In this document: piece by piece, positions 45,687-53,043 of the stretch
Layout of the letters: every line of letters begins with the position of its first letter
Position numbering within the stretch: the first letter of the stretch is position 1
Origin: Salinibacterium sp. UTAS2018
Lineage (GTDB): Bacteria; Actinomycetota; Actinomycetes; Actinomycetales; Microbacteriaceae
Direction: 5' to 3'
NCBI RefSeq assembly: GCF_004118935.1
Contig: NZ_CP035375.1
Coordinates: forward strand, 868,001 to 932,000
DNA: 64,000 nucleotides
Program-made: the position numbers and the translations under genes
The notes under the pieces: generated by a model
What the model saw: only the letters and a program-made list of their open reading frames with translations
The model's database searches: none
Told to the model about the DNA's origin: nothing

Positions 45687-45715
45687 GCACCAAATCAGTT
45701 CCTAGAAAGGCAACG

Positions 45716-46183
45716 ATGAAGAACAAACAGTATTCACTCGCCCCCTGGTCCTTAGCGCTCGTGCTCGGTTTAGGCATCGCCCTCAGCGGATGCGCAACGG
45801 GAACTGTCTCGAATGGTGACAGCGAACGCACCGCTAGTCAGTCCGCTCCTGAGTCCGAAGCTGCGGAGGAAGAATCAGAAATTGACAAAGACTGTCTTTC
45901 GGCATTTAGCACGGTCGGTCTTGTTGAAGCGGGGTTGCGCTTGCAGGCTGAACAAGCCCCTCTGACCGAAGAAGTTGTCGCGGATATCTTCAGTGACACC
46001 ACCCCATACGCAGACCGGCTGCCTGACCCTGTACGGGCGGATTACCAGACCTATCATGATGCGGCGCTCAGCGCAGTCGGTCTCGAAGCCGGAGAGGTCG
46101 ATGCGATTCTCGACACCGACGACGTACAGTCCGCCATCAAGAGCGTCAGCAACAAGCTTGTGACTTCGTCCGCTTGCCTGTGA
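45716..46183 (+). CDS. Lipoprotein of unknown function (second of three)
   Basis: 155 residues from ATG 45716, which follows AGAAAGG; a GTG overlapping the upstream stop would add 11 residues before the signal peptide. Lipobox LSGC (Cys26), acidic Ser/Glu linker, then a small helical domain bounded by Cys (DKDCLSAFSTV ... VTSSACL) likely closed by a disulfide. Only 29 bases separate it from the first lipoprotein gene, so they share a transcript. Confidence 0.8.
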   Translation: MKNKQYSLAPWSLALVLGLGIALSGCATGTVSNGDSERTASQSAPESEAAEEESEIDKDCLSAFSTVGLVEAGLRLQAEQAPLTEEVVADIFSDTTPYADRLPDPVRADYQTYHDAALSAVGLEAGEVDAILDTDDVQSAIKSVSNKLVTSSACL

Positions 46184-46220
46184 GCGACCACCTGCAGCTT
46201 TCATAGCCGGATCAGCCTTG

Positions 46221-46238
46221 TGTGAGCGAGTTGTGAGC
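46221..46238 (+). promoter_or_regulatory. SARP-like direct repeat TGTGAGC-N4-TGTGAGC upstream of the third lipoprotein gene
   Basis: Two identical heptamers TGTGAGC at 46221-46227 and 46232-46238, 11 bp apart, match the arrangement upstream of the first lipoprotein gene. They lie 120 bases before the third lipoprotein start. No convincing -10 box is seen at the usual distance. Confidence 0.5.
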
Positions 46239-46357
46239 GCCAGATGGTGTGCTGGAAGCTACTGGCGCTGCCGTTGGTTCGGAAATTGAAGGCGGCGCCG
46301 CGCACTACAGGATCAGCAATCAACAATGAGAAAAGAGGGTCCGGCCCGCCGGCAGCT

Positions 46358-46858
46358 ATGACAACACACACCACCTTCACCAAGTCCACAATCGTCGCGG
46401 TAGCTCTGGCGACAACTCTGTCGCTCAGCGGGTGCTTTGCCAACCCCATTGACCAGCTAACTGACAAGATCGGCAGTGGCATCGCTGAAGAGGGCGCAGA
46501 AAAGCTTATTGAAGGAGCCACGGGGAGCGATATTGACATCGAAGCCGACGGGACGATGCCCCAGGACTTTCCGGACGAGGTCCCGATTATCGAGGGAAAG
46601 ATTGAATCGGCAGTTGGCCTCACGATCGATGGCCAACAAACATGGACGGTAACTTTCATCGTCGATGACGCAAAATCGTCGGTCAAAGCCGCGCGGAAGA
46701 TGATTGTTGAGGCGGGGTTCGAAGAGACCCTGTGGAGTGACTCCTACCTGATCATGGGCATGTTCTCCAACGACGCCTACCAGATCACTGTTAGCGCGTA
46801 TGCCGACGAAGATGACCAGCGCGTCACCTATCAGGTCTTCGAAGATACTGCGGACTAG
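46358..46858 (+). CDS. Lipoprotein of unknown function (third of three)
   Basis: 166 residues from ATG 46358; the longer open frame upstream contains the SARP-like repeat and is not preferred. Lipobox LSGC (Cys26). The mature domain reads MPQDFPDEVPIIEGKIESAV, then WTVTFIVDDAKSSVKAARKMIVEAGFEE and the beta-rich end YQITVSAYADEDD, a pattern common to actinobacterial lipoproteins of this size. It shares the DEVPI element with the first lipoprotein. It converges with, and overlaps by 35 bases, the end of the Fic remnant. Confidence 0.82.
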   Translation: MTTHTTFTKSTIVAVALATTLSLSGCFANPIDQLTDKIGSGIAEEGAEKLIEGATGSDIDIEADGTMPQDFPDEVPIIEGKIESAVGLTIDGQQTWTVTFIVDDAKSSVKAARKMIVEAGFEETLWSDSYLIMGMFSNDAYQITVSAYADEDDQRVTYQVFEDTAD

Positions 46859-47304
46859 TAGCAGGGATGAACCGTTTGATCAAGGGCAACAGACCGTCGT
46901 CGTCAGAGCCAGCGGGTGCTGCGGGATGGTTCTCTTCGCCATGCACGGGGCACCAATCTAGTTGCCAGCCGGCTTCGAGAGCGACCCGATTCCAGAACAC
47001 TCTTTGCGTTCGTCCGTTGCCTTCTCGAAACGGATTCACGTAGTTGATCTTCTCGTAGTGAAAAGCCAGCCGCTCGACGAATGCCTCACGTTCAAGTCCC
47101 CTGAGGTGCTCGTCATCAGCAAGGTCTTGGAAGCAATGTGCTGCCGCTAATTCGAACTGGATCGTTCAGTAGCTGCGTTGCACGAGCGAACGCGAGGTCA
47201 GCTTCCTCGGCAGCCAGTTCAGCGCTCGTTGCTGCGCCGACAAGATTGCGGAGAACCGTGGTCCTTGAAATCAGGTAGGGGTCTACAAAATCAGTTGAGC
47301 CCAT
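46824..47304 (-). pseudogene. Broken Fic-domain toxin gene next to its antitoxin
   Basis: The start ATG 47304 overlaps the antitoxin stop. The N-terminal part reads normally for a Fic protein (STDFVDPYLISRTTVLRN, EEADLAFARATQLL) to about 47167. There a frameshift and the loss of the central region (the usual helix with HLxxIHxxLF and the GELR segment) join it to a second frame. The second frame continues as FELAAAHCFQDLADDEHLR and then NPFREGNGRTQR. In the active-site motif the catalytic His is replaced by Asn (NPFREGNGR for HPFREGNGR). The gene is therefore dead by three independent lesions. The remaining C-terminus is WNRVALEAGWQLDW-like. Confidence 0.88.
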
Positions 47305-47464
47305 ACCGGGCACGGACGCGGTCAACTAGCTCGTCAGCATCGATGGTGCCGGCGACGTAGGAATCAGCGTCAGCGCGAGTGGCTTCTGACACGGTCAGAC
47401 CCTCGATCTCGCCGCTGTGACTTGCGGCCTCAACGTACGGCGCACGCACTTCTGTGATGGTCAT
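47291..47464 (-). CDS. VbhA-like antitoxin
   Basis: 57 residues from ATG 47464 behind an AGGAG site. The C-terminal half EGLTVSEATRADADSYVAGT then IDADELVDRVRARYGLN matches the VbhA antitoxin family, whose first helix carries the inhibitory S/TxxxE(G/N)N motif. Here IEGLTVS is present but the classic ExN is not obvious. VbhA binds and silences Fic AMP-transferases. Its stop overlaps the Fic ATG in the typical antitoxin-toxin order, but the toxin is inactive here, so it may persist as an orphan. Confidence 0.8.
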   Translation of the reverse strand: MTITEVRAPYVEAASHSGEIEGLTVSEATRADADSYVAGTIDADELVDRVRARYGLN

Positions 47465-47634
47465 TTTTTGCCGCTACTCCTAGTGAAAATTGTACCCGAC
47501 GTACTCGAATAACGGTTGGGTGTAGTGCCGAATTGCACTGAGTTTTCCCGGCCCATTCCTTGCACTCTCGGGCCTTTTCGTCCAGACCATCCGGCAGATT
47601 GCGAACCCGAGGAAGACATAAGCTTCTACCTACG

Positions 47635-48114
47635 ATGACAGATAGCGATGAGCAGGGCAGTTACGCGCCAATCGGGAGCGGAGCGGCGCACAGTGAGCGC
47701 GCGGAACGTCTACTGTTCGACATTTGCACACTGTCGGTGACCGGTCTCGTCATCATCTGCGAACTTGGTGATCCGGTTCCGGAAAATACGCGGCCGCACA
47801 TGAACATGAAGATGACGCAGCATCTGCGGCTTTCGGACGATTCTATGATCCGTCTCGATATGGATCGCGGCGTAGTCACCTCCCGACACGGGGGTGGCGA
47901 CGTCGTTTCGTGGAAGCAGCCCGCAGCCGACGTGATCACTGAGGTTCTCGATCTCGTGCGCAACGATGACGCCGCGAATCCTGATTCGTTTCCGTGGGAA
48001 GCGTACGCCGAGGCCGCTCAACTCAGGGGCATCTCGGTTGACGCCGACGATCTGCGCGATCTTCCTCACACAGTGCTGCTGTCGGATGAGCTCACCGAGA
48101 TTTACGAGTTCTGA
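47635..48114 (+). CDS. Hypothetical soluble protein
   Basis: 159 residues from ATG 47635. Acidic, no signal or membrane helix. The middle is beta-rich (SVTGLVIICELGD, MKMTQHLRLSDDSMIRLDMD) and the end helical (AEAAQLRGISVDADDLRDLP). No family recognised. A shortened, stop-containing copy of its 3' half occurs at 54491-54643, which shows that this gene was once duplicated together with the neighbouring redox module. Confidence 0.7.
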   Translation: MTDSDEQGSYAPIGSGAAHSERAERLLFDICTLSVTGLVIICELGDPVPENTRPHMNMKMTQHLRLSDDSMIRLDMDRGVVTSRHGGGDVVSWKQPAADVITEVLDLVRNDDAANPDSFPWEAYAEAAQLRGISVDADDLRDLPHTVLLSDELTEIYEF

Positions 48115-48269
48115 TCAACCGAGCCCGTCGCGTTCGGCTGCCCTAGGTACTTCTGCAACGCCTTGATCGACAGCACCAGAGCCCAGATAGCCAGCACAAC
48201 GAGCACAAGTACTGCGGCAAAGAAAACTACGTTGAAGACGATTCCTATGATTCCGATTTGACCAATCAT
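48102..48269 (-). CDS. Small single-pass membrane protein
   Basis: 55 residues from ATG 48269. A long hydrophobic helix (VFNVVFFAAVLVLVVLAIWALVL, in pieces VFNVVFFAAV and LVLVVLAIWA) is followed by SIKALQKYLGQPNATGSVDQNS. The SIKALxxYL ending is typical of short actinobacterial membrane peptides of unknown role. It overlaps the end of the convergent hypothetical gene by 13 bases. No strong ribosome site. Confidence 0.6.
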   Translation of the reverse strand: MIGQIGIIGIVFNVVFFAAVLVLVVLAIWALVLSIKALQKYLGQPNATGSVDQNS

Positions 48270-48304
48270 CCGCCCACCCTACGGAAAAAGTAAGAGAAAC
48301 TCCA

Positions 48305-48709
48305 CTAGCGCTGTGCGCCCGGGATGATGGTGCAGATCTCCGCCTCGGTGCAGTTGGCCGGGTCACGATCTTGAGCCTCGTGGATGAGTTGCTTCAGCTC
48401 CGCTTCGAGCGCCGCCAGGTCTTTCAGGCGCTCCTGCACGCCGTCTAGTTTGTGTTCGAGCAAGCTTGAGACGTGGGTGCAGGGTGCTTCGCCGGCATCC
48501 CGCAGCGACAGGACGCTCATGATCTCCGACAGCGTGAGCCCCGCCGCTTGGCTGTTGCGAATGAACGTGACTCGGTCGACAACGGCGGGATCGTAGTCGC
48601 GATACCCGTTGCCTTGCCGCTGAGGCTCGGGCAGAAGCCCTTGCTTTTCGTAAAAACGGATCGTGTGGCGCGGCACATCCAGACGGTCGGCGACTTCTCC
48701 AATAAGCAT
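48305..48709 (-). CDS. MerR family heavy-metal-type regulator
   Basis: 134 residues. N-terminal winged helix MLIGEVADRLDVPRHTIRFYEKQGLLP, then the long dimerisation helix (VQERLKDLAALEAELKQLI). Cys occur at APCTHV, ANCTEA and EICTII, the three positions used for metal sensing in MerR/ZntR relatives. It is divergent from the DF gene, and the shared 54-base gap holds a textbook MerR promoter. It should bend that promoter to turn on the DF gene in response to a thiophilic metal or thiol stress. Confidence 0.9.
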   Translation of the reverse strand: MLIGEVADRLDVPRHTIRFYEKQGLLPEPQRQGNGYRDYDPAVVDRVTFIRNSQAAGLTLSEIMSVLSLRDAGEAPCTHVSSLLEHKLDGVQERLKDLAALEAELKQLIHEAQDRDPANCTEAEICTIIPGAQR

Positions 48710-48725
48710 CGGGCAAGACTAACGC

Positions 48726-48756
48726 TTGACCTTCAAGTGCACTTCAAGGTTTACGG
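48726..48756 (+). promoter_or_regulatory. MerR-type promoter/operator for the DF gene
   Basis: -35 TTGACC (48726-48731), 19-bp spacer, -10-like TTACGG (48751-48756). The spacer carries the dyad ACCTTCAAGT (48729-48738) / ACTTCAAGGT (48741-48750). An overlong spacer with a dyad between the boxes is diagnostic for MerR-regulated promoters. A second copy is at 52845 and a decayed third near 56082. Confidence 0.85.
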
Positions 48757-48763
48757 TGAAGGT

Positions 48764-49063
48764 ATGGAAATCACGCTGCAATACTTCGAGGGCTGCCCCA
48801 ACTGGAAGGTTGCCGATCAGCACATCACCGAACTCGTACAAGAGTTCCCGCAAATCACGGTGTCGCGACACCTAGTCGACAGCGTCGACGAAGCTGAGCG
48901 TGTGGGGTTCCGCGGGTCACCGAGCATCCTCTTCGATGGTGTGGATCCCTTTGCCCAGACGGATGCCCCGGTCGGGCTCGCGTGCCGCCGCTACATCACC
49001 CCGGCTGGCTTTGCCGGCGCACCCACTGTTGACCAGCTGAGAGAGAAGTTGCGCAGCCTGTAG
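48764..49063 (+). CDS. Thioredoxin-fold 'DF family (seleno)protein', copy 1
   Basis: 99 residues, thioredoxin-like. MEITLQYFEGCPNWKVADQH has the single Cys at the position where relatives carry Cys or selenocysteine (CPNW); the cis-Pro loop is GFRGSPSILFDG and the end is CRRYITPAGFAGAPTVDQL. Such proteins accompany mercury-resistance and organomercurial genes and MerR regulators in Actinobacteria. The codon here is TGC, so no selenocysteine. It is expressed from the MerR promoter. A second intact copy (56122) differs at only six residues; a third (52883) is a relic. Confidence 0.85.
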   Translation: MEITLQYFEGCPNWKVADQHITELVQEFPQITVSRHLVDSVDEAERVGFRGSPSILFDGVDPFAQTDAPVGLACRRYITPAGFAGAPTVDQLREKLRSL

Positions 49064-49161
49064 CCCGCAGGTCGGCCTCCCGACGCACCACGTCACATCC
49101 TGCCGACTCTCCCTAATCGAACGCTCTCCCCGCACCAAAGGGATTCTCTCTGTGCGGAATG

Positions 49162-49256
49162 CCCTCGAACTACCGCCGCTCTACGACGCCGAAATCTGGG
49201 CGCACCTCGACCGTGCCGCGCACGCCATAGTCAACACGTTCGAGGAGTAGCCGCTG
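49162..49256 (+). pseudogene. 3'-terminal fragment of a glbO-like globin gene
   Basis: 95 bases match the 3' end of glbO and its first downstream bases (41320-41414) with only a few mismatches; the peptide would be LELPPLYDAEIWAHLDRAAH and on to VNTFEE. The upstream bases (49118-49147, CTCTCCCCGCACCAAAGG) resemble the ribosome-site region of the flavoprotein gene at 53020. The fragment therefore marks a deletion from the start of a lost flavoprotein gene to the end of a lost globin gene. Confidence 0.85.
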
Positions 49257-49582
49257 ATCGTGGTGCGCACCGCCGCCTCTTAGCCTCTGCACTAGAGTGA
49301 GGTTACTGGCGCCTAGACCTCGCGCAAGTGATTTTCGGTTTGACGCTCAACGTCTTCGCCACCGTCAGGTCTCTCGTGCCCACGATTTTCGTCGTCGTTT
49401 CCGCGTCGGGCTGTCGAACACATCGTTTCTTTTCAAAGATGTGTCCAGAACCCCAAGCTCGACTTGTGACGCGGTCGGTTTCAGCCTTCAGGCATCACGC
49501 ATCAGGCATTACGCATCAGCAAGTATCAGCACGCGTCAACACGCATCCGGTGGTGTTTGACCGAGCGGACACGGAGTCCACC
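49257..49582. other. 326-bp region without a gene
   Basis: It contains an imperfect hairpin (ACACATC ... GATGTGT near 49420-49445) and four 7-bp repeats at 49492-49519. The open frame that reaches the downstream oxidoreductase through this stretch is not credible as a protein. The promoter for 49583 probably lies here. Confidence 0.6.
49492..49519. repeat. Four 7-bp tandem repeats GCATCA(C/G)
   Basis: GCATCAC, GCATCAG, GCATTAC and GCATCAG follow each other without gaps, 64 bases before the oxidoreductase start; related ATCAGCA and GCGTCAA words continue to about 49545. Confidence 0.8.
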
Positions 49583-51346
49583 ATGACCGAGACACCACAC
49601 GACCCAGCAGATACTGGCGGCCACTTTCCCAGTTTTCGCTCGGAACTTGATTCCGAGCACCATCACACTGTCGGCGACGATTGGGCGGGCGGCGTTCAGC
49701 CGCAGTTCGGGGTCGCTCCCCGCATCCGGATCGGTCGAACAAAGTGGTTCAACTTGCTCTGGCTGATCCCGATCGGGGTGGCTTTGCTGATCATCGCGAT
49801 CGCTATCGCGAAGGGTCTGCGGGAGACGGCCGGTGTGCAGGCATTCATCCTGGAGTATCCGGGCCTGTCAGAGTTGCCGGAGGGGGCTCCAGTCGGCTTT
49901 CCAGCATGGCTGCAGTGGCAGCATTTCTTGAATCTGTTTCTCATGCTGTTCATCATCCGGTCGGGGCTCACGATTCTCTCTGACCATCCGCGCCTCTACT
50001 GGACTCGACATTCCACGCCAGGTGAGGACTGGTTTCGAATCCAGAAGCCCGTGCCACCGGCCCCGCTGTACACCGCAAAGGAGGACTCCATCACACTCCC
50101 CGATGGTGTCGGGCTTCCTGGCCGCCGGCATTCGATCGGCTTGGCGCGGTGGTGGCATCTTGGCGTCGACACGCTGTGGCTGGTCAACGGGATCGTGTTC
50201 TACATCCTCATTTTCACCACCGGGCAGTGGCTGCGCTTGGTGCCGTTGCACTGGGATGTAATCCCGAACGCGATCTCCGTCGGCATCCAGTACCTCTCCT
50301 TAGATTGGCCTGTGGAGTCGGGCTGGACGAACTACAACGGGCTGCAACTCATCGCCTATTTCATCACTGTGTTTATCGCGGCACCCTTGGCACTGGTGAC
50401 AGGTCTGGGAATGTCGCCGGCTCTTTCTACCCGGTTTACTCGGATCAGTTCTGTCTTCAGTATTCAGTTTGCTCGGTCGGTGCATTTCGTGGTTCTTGCA
50501 TGGTTCGTGCTGTTCATCGTCGTGCACGTCACCCTCGTCTTGACCACCGGCGCGTTGCGGAACCTGAACCACATGTTCGCCGGCCGCGACGACGAGTCAT
50601 GGTGGGGATTCGCAATCTTCTCAGCATCGCTCGTTGTGTTGATCGTTGCGTGGGTGGCAGCGACCCCGTTCACGTATCGGCATCCGCGTGTGGTGCAACG
50701 GGTCGGTTATGCCCTGATTGGGCCCGCTCAGCGCCTCTTCGAACACATCGATGCCAAACCGGGCCAGTACACCGAAAAAGACATATCGCCGTATTTCTGG
50801 CACAACGGAAAGTATCCGGACGGTGCCGAATACCTTGCCCTCCAGGCCAACGATTTCCAGGACTACACCCTCCGCGTCAACGGGCTGGTGAAAAACCCTG
50901 TCGATTTGAACCTCACCCAGTTGCGGTCGTTGGCGCATCATGAACAGATCACTCAACATTTCTGTATTCAGGGCTGGTCTGGGGTCGCGAAATGGGGCGG
51001 TGTGTCCATGCAAACCCTGATGGATGTCGTGCAGCCGGCCCCCGAGGCGAAATGGGTGATCTTCTATTCCCACGCTCTCGGCCCCGACGGCGGCCTGTAC
51101 TACGACGCGCAGCCCATCGAGCAGATGAGTCACCACTTGACGATGCTCGCCTACGACATGAACGACGAGACGCTTGATTTCGGCCACGGCGCTCCCCTGC
51201 GGCTCCGCAACGAGATTGAACTCGGCTTCAAAATGGTGAAATGGCTGAAAGGGATCGAGTTCGTCGAGCACTTCTCTGACGTCGGTGGAGGGCTTGGCGG
51301 CTACAACAACGACCACGAGTTCTTCGGATACAGCCAATCCATTTGA
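49583..51346 (+). CDS. Fused cytochrome b / molybdopterin-dependent oxidoreductase (sulfite-oxidase fold)
   Basis: 587 residues from ATG 49583 behind CGGAG. The N-terminal half has a cytochrome b561/thiosulfate-reductase-like membrane domain: about five helices with His in WLQWQHFLNL, ARWWHLGVD, ARSVHFVVLAW and FIVVHVTLV as likely haem ligands. The C-terminal half (from about residue 400) is a sulfite-oxidase-type molybdopterin domain; the molybdenum-ligating Cys is in QHFCIQGWSGVAKWGGV. Electron transfer between membrane and molybdenum site in one chain resembles a fused MsrP/MsrQ. The stop overlaps the start of the TDT exporter gene, so the two are coupled. Confidence 0.85.
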   Translation: MTETPHDPADTGGHFPSFRSELDSEHHHTVGDDWAGGVQPQFGVAPRIRIGRTKWFNLLWLIPIGVALLIIAIAIAKGLRETAGVQAFILEYPGLSELPEGAPVGFPAWLQWQHFLNLFLMLFIIRSGLTILSDHPRLYWTRHSTPGEDWFRIQKPVPPAPLYTAKEDSITLPDGVGLPGRRHSIGLARWWHLGVDTLWLVNGIVFYILIFTTGQWLRLVPLHWDVIPNAISVGIQYLSLDWPVESGWTNYNGLQLIAYFITVFIAAPLALVTGLGMSPALSTRFTRISSVFSIQFARSVHFVVLAWFVLFIVVHVTLVLTTGALRNLNHMFAGRDDESWWGFAIFSASLVVLIVAWVAATPFTYRHPRVVQRVGYALIGPAQRLFEHIDAKPGQYTEKDISPYFWHNGKYPDGAEYLALQANDFQDYTLRVNGLVKNPVDLNLTQLRSLAHHEQITQHFCIQGWSGVAKWGGVSMQTLMDVVQPAPEAKWVIFYSHALGPDGGLYYDAQPIEQMSHHLTMLAYDMNDETLDFGHGAPLRLRNEIELGFKMVKWLKGIEFVEHFSDVGGGLGGYNNDHEFFGYSQSI

Positions 51347-52404
51347 CTACAGTGCTGCGAGACGCAGCGGGTCGGATGCCGCCCGCTGCGTTCTCCTTCG
51401 TGATGGCTACGGGCATAATTTCTACTGCACTGAACCTCATCGGCTGGAGAGCGCTGTCCGTCGCCTTCTTGGTCATCGCCATCACCGGACTTATCGTGCT
51501 GACCGTGTTCAGCTTCGCTCGGATCGTGTTCCGCCCGCGTGACGTTCTGGCAGATTTGCGGAACCCGGGGCGGGCGTTCGGATTTTTCACCGTCGTCGCC
51601 GGACTCGGGGTCGTTGCGGTGCGGTTGGCCGCTGGTGGATATCTGTGGGCGGCTGCCGTGCTGGGGGCACTGAGTGTTCCGGTCTGGTTGGCCCTGACTT
51701 ACGGCATCCACACTGGGTTCTTTTTTCGATCACGCCACGCACCTGAATCAGTGCGCGTCGATGGTTCGTGGTTGCTGTGGGTTGTCGGCACCCAATCCTT
51801 CGCGATTGTCGCTAGCCTTGCCGCCGCCGTGTTTGCGAGCAACTTTCTGGCCAGTGTCGCGGTTGCCCTCTGGGGCGTCGGGGTGTCGTTATATGTGATC
51901 CTCACAACGCTGATCGTGCACCAGTTGCTCACGGTCCGAAGCGACCCGGCGACGTTCTCACCGACCTATTGGATCTTGATGGGCGCTACCGCGATCACGG
52001 TTCTCGCCGCCGCACATATCCTTGAGCTCCCCGGGACCCTTCCAATCTTGGCGGCCACAGCAGGGACTGTATCGGGTTTCGGGTATCTCTTCTGGGCGGT
52101 CGGGACTTGGTGGATACCATTCCTGATCATCTTCGGCTTCTGGCGCCACATCACCCACCACGTGCCCCTCCGCTACACCACCGCCTTGTGGAGCATCGTG
52201 TTCCCGCTTGGCATGTACGCCACCGCCAGCATCACTTTCGGCACCGCGACCGGGCTGACCTTCATGATCGACGTCGGCCGAGTCGGGGTCGTCATCGCCG
52301 TGCTCGCCTGGTTTGCCGTCCTCGTGCTCGCTGCATACACGGCCTCACAATCGCTCCGACGCGACGAAGGCCATGACCGACCGCCGGGTGCTGCCCGTGT
52401 TTAG
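51343..52404 (+). CDS. TDT/SLAC1-family transporter (TehA/Ssu1-like)
   Basis: 353 residues with about ten membrane helices, starting at TTG 51343 inside the upstream stop (TTGA). The PPAAFSFVMATGIISTAL opening is the family hallmark; FWAVGTWWIPFLIIFGFWRH and YTTALWSIVFPLGMYATA are also typical. Members export tellurite, C4-dicarboxylates or, in Ssu1, sulfite. Coupling to a sulfite-oxidase-type enzyme makes an oxyanion such as sulfite the most attractive substrate, but that is inference. Confidence 0.88.
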   Translation: MTTVLRDAAGRMPPAAFSFVMATGIISTALNLIGWRALSVAFLVIAITGLIVLTVFSFARIVFRPRDVLADLRNPGRAFGFFTVVAGLGVVAVRLAAGGYLWAAAVLGALSVPVWLALTYGIHTGFFFRSRHAPESVRVDGSWLLWVVGTQSFAIVASLAAAVFASNFLASVAVALWGVGVSLYVILTTLIVHQLLTVRSDPATFSPTYWILMGATAITVLAAAHILELPGTLPILAATAGTVSGFGYLFWAVGTWWIPFLIIFGFWRHITHHVPLRYTTALWSIVFPLGMYATASITFGTATGLTFMIDVGRVGVVIAVLAWFAVLVLAAYTASQSLRRDEGHDRPPGAARV

Positions 52405-52748
52405 GCGGTCGTGCGAGTCTGCGGTGTGCTCACCGTCAGCACGATGACGCTGTCTTCGACCGCATCGAGGGCATGCCGGGCATCCGGGATCGTCAGAAGA
52501 TCGCCCGGTGAACCGTTCCACTGCGCGGACCCCACACGCAACAACACTCGCCCTACAAGGACATGCACAGTCGCTTCGCTAGGGTTCTCGTGTTCGGACA
52601 ATGATTCCCCGGCGCGCAGCGCAATGAGGGTCTGCCGCAGGTGATGTTCATGCCCGCCAAACACGGTCTCCGAGCTGCGACCACTGGATGCCCGCTTGGC
52701 TTGGTCTAGGTGATGCCGAGCCAACGCGATCAATGACACTTTCTGCAC
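52401..52748 (-). CDS. Small cupin-domain protein
   Basis: 115 residues from GTG 52748, preceded by a strong AGGAGG site. The cupin barrel is seen in LRAGESLSEHENPSEATVHVLVGRVLL and WNGSPGDLLTIPDARHALDAVEDSV (given in parts LSEHENPSEATVHVL and LTIPDARHAL). The metal residues are partly present (His in SEHEN, Glu in SEATV, His in DARHAL). It converges with the TDT gene, overlapping by four bases. Small cupins of this type often bind metals or small ligands. Confidence 0.85.
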   Translation of the reverse strand: MQKVSLIALARHHLDQAKRASSGRSSETVFGGHEHHLRQTLIALRAGESLSEHENPSEATVHVLVGRVLLRVGSAQWNGSPGDLLTIPDARHALDAVEDSVIVLTVSTPQTRTTA

Positions 52749-52844
52749 GAGAAGACCTCCTGATTATCAATCGTTGTTGCTTCGGAGTCCGGCAGGAGAG
52801 GGCGATCTGCGACCCCACCCACAAGTATCCGGCAAGACTAGCCC

Positions 52845-52875
52845 TTGACCTTCAACCGGACTTCAGGGTTTACCG
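52845..52875 (+). promoter_or_regulatory. Second copy of the MerR-type promoter
   Basis: TTGACC (52845-52850), 19-bp spacer, TTACCG (52870-52875). Sequence matches the copy at 48726 also upstream (GGCAAGACTA), but the dyad is weakened (ACCTTCAACC / ACTTCAGGGT). It now precedes the DF relic and, 170 bases on, the intact flavoprotein gene, which it could still drive. Confidence 0.65.
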
Positions 52876-52882
52876 TGAAGGT

Positions 52883-52958
52883 ATGGAGATCACACTGCCC
52901 TACTGCGACGGCTTCGCCGAGTGTTGAACAGCTGCGAGACAAGCTGAACAGCTTCTAG
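52883..52958 (+). pseudogene. Internally deleted DF-protein gene
   Basis: The first ten codons (MEITLPYCDG) match the intact DF genes. About 220 bases are missing and the rest continues out of frame with the family's C-terminus (VEQLRDKLNSF then TAG at 52956). Read in frame it stops after 14 codons (TGA 52923). Confidence 0.88.
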
Positions 52959-53043
52959 CCCTCGGCAGCCCCTCGGAGGCACCGACTCGGTTGCTGCCCG
53001 CACTCGCAAATCAAACGTTTTCTCCCCAACCAAAGGATTCCCC

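Noticed and set aside
48764-49063. DF protein as a selenoprotein
   Set aside because: The key codon is TGC, not TGA, in both intact copies, so Cys is used.
49328-49582. 85-codon extension upstream of the cytochrome b/molybdopterin protein
   Set aside because: Composition is not protein-like and includes the 7-bp repeats; ATG 49583 has a good ribosome site and fits the family start.
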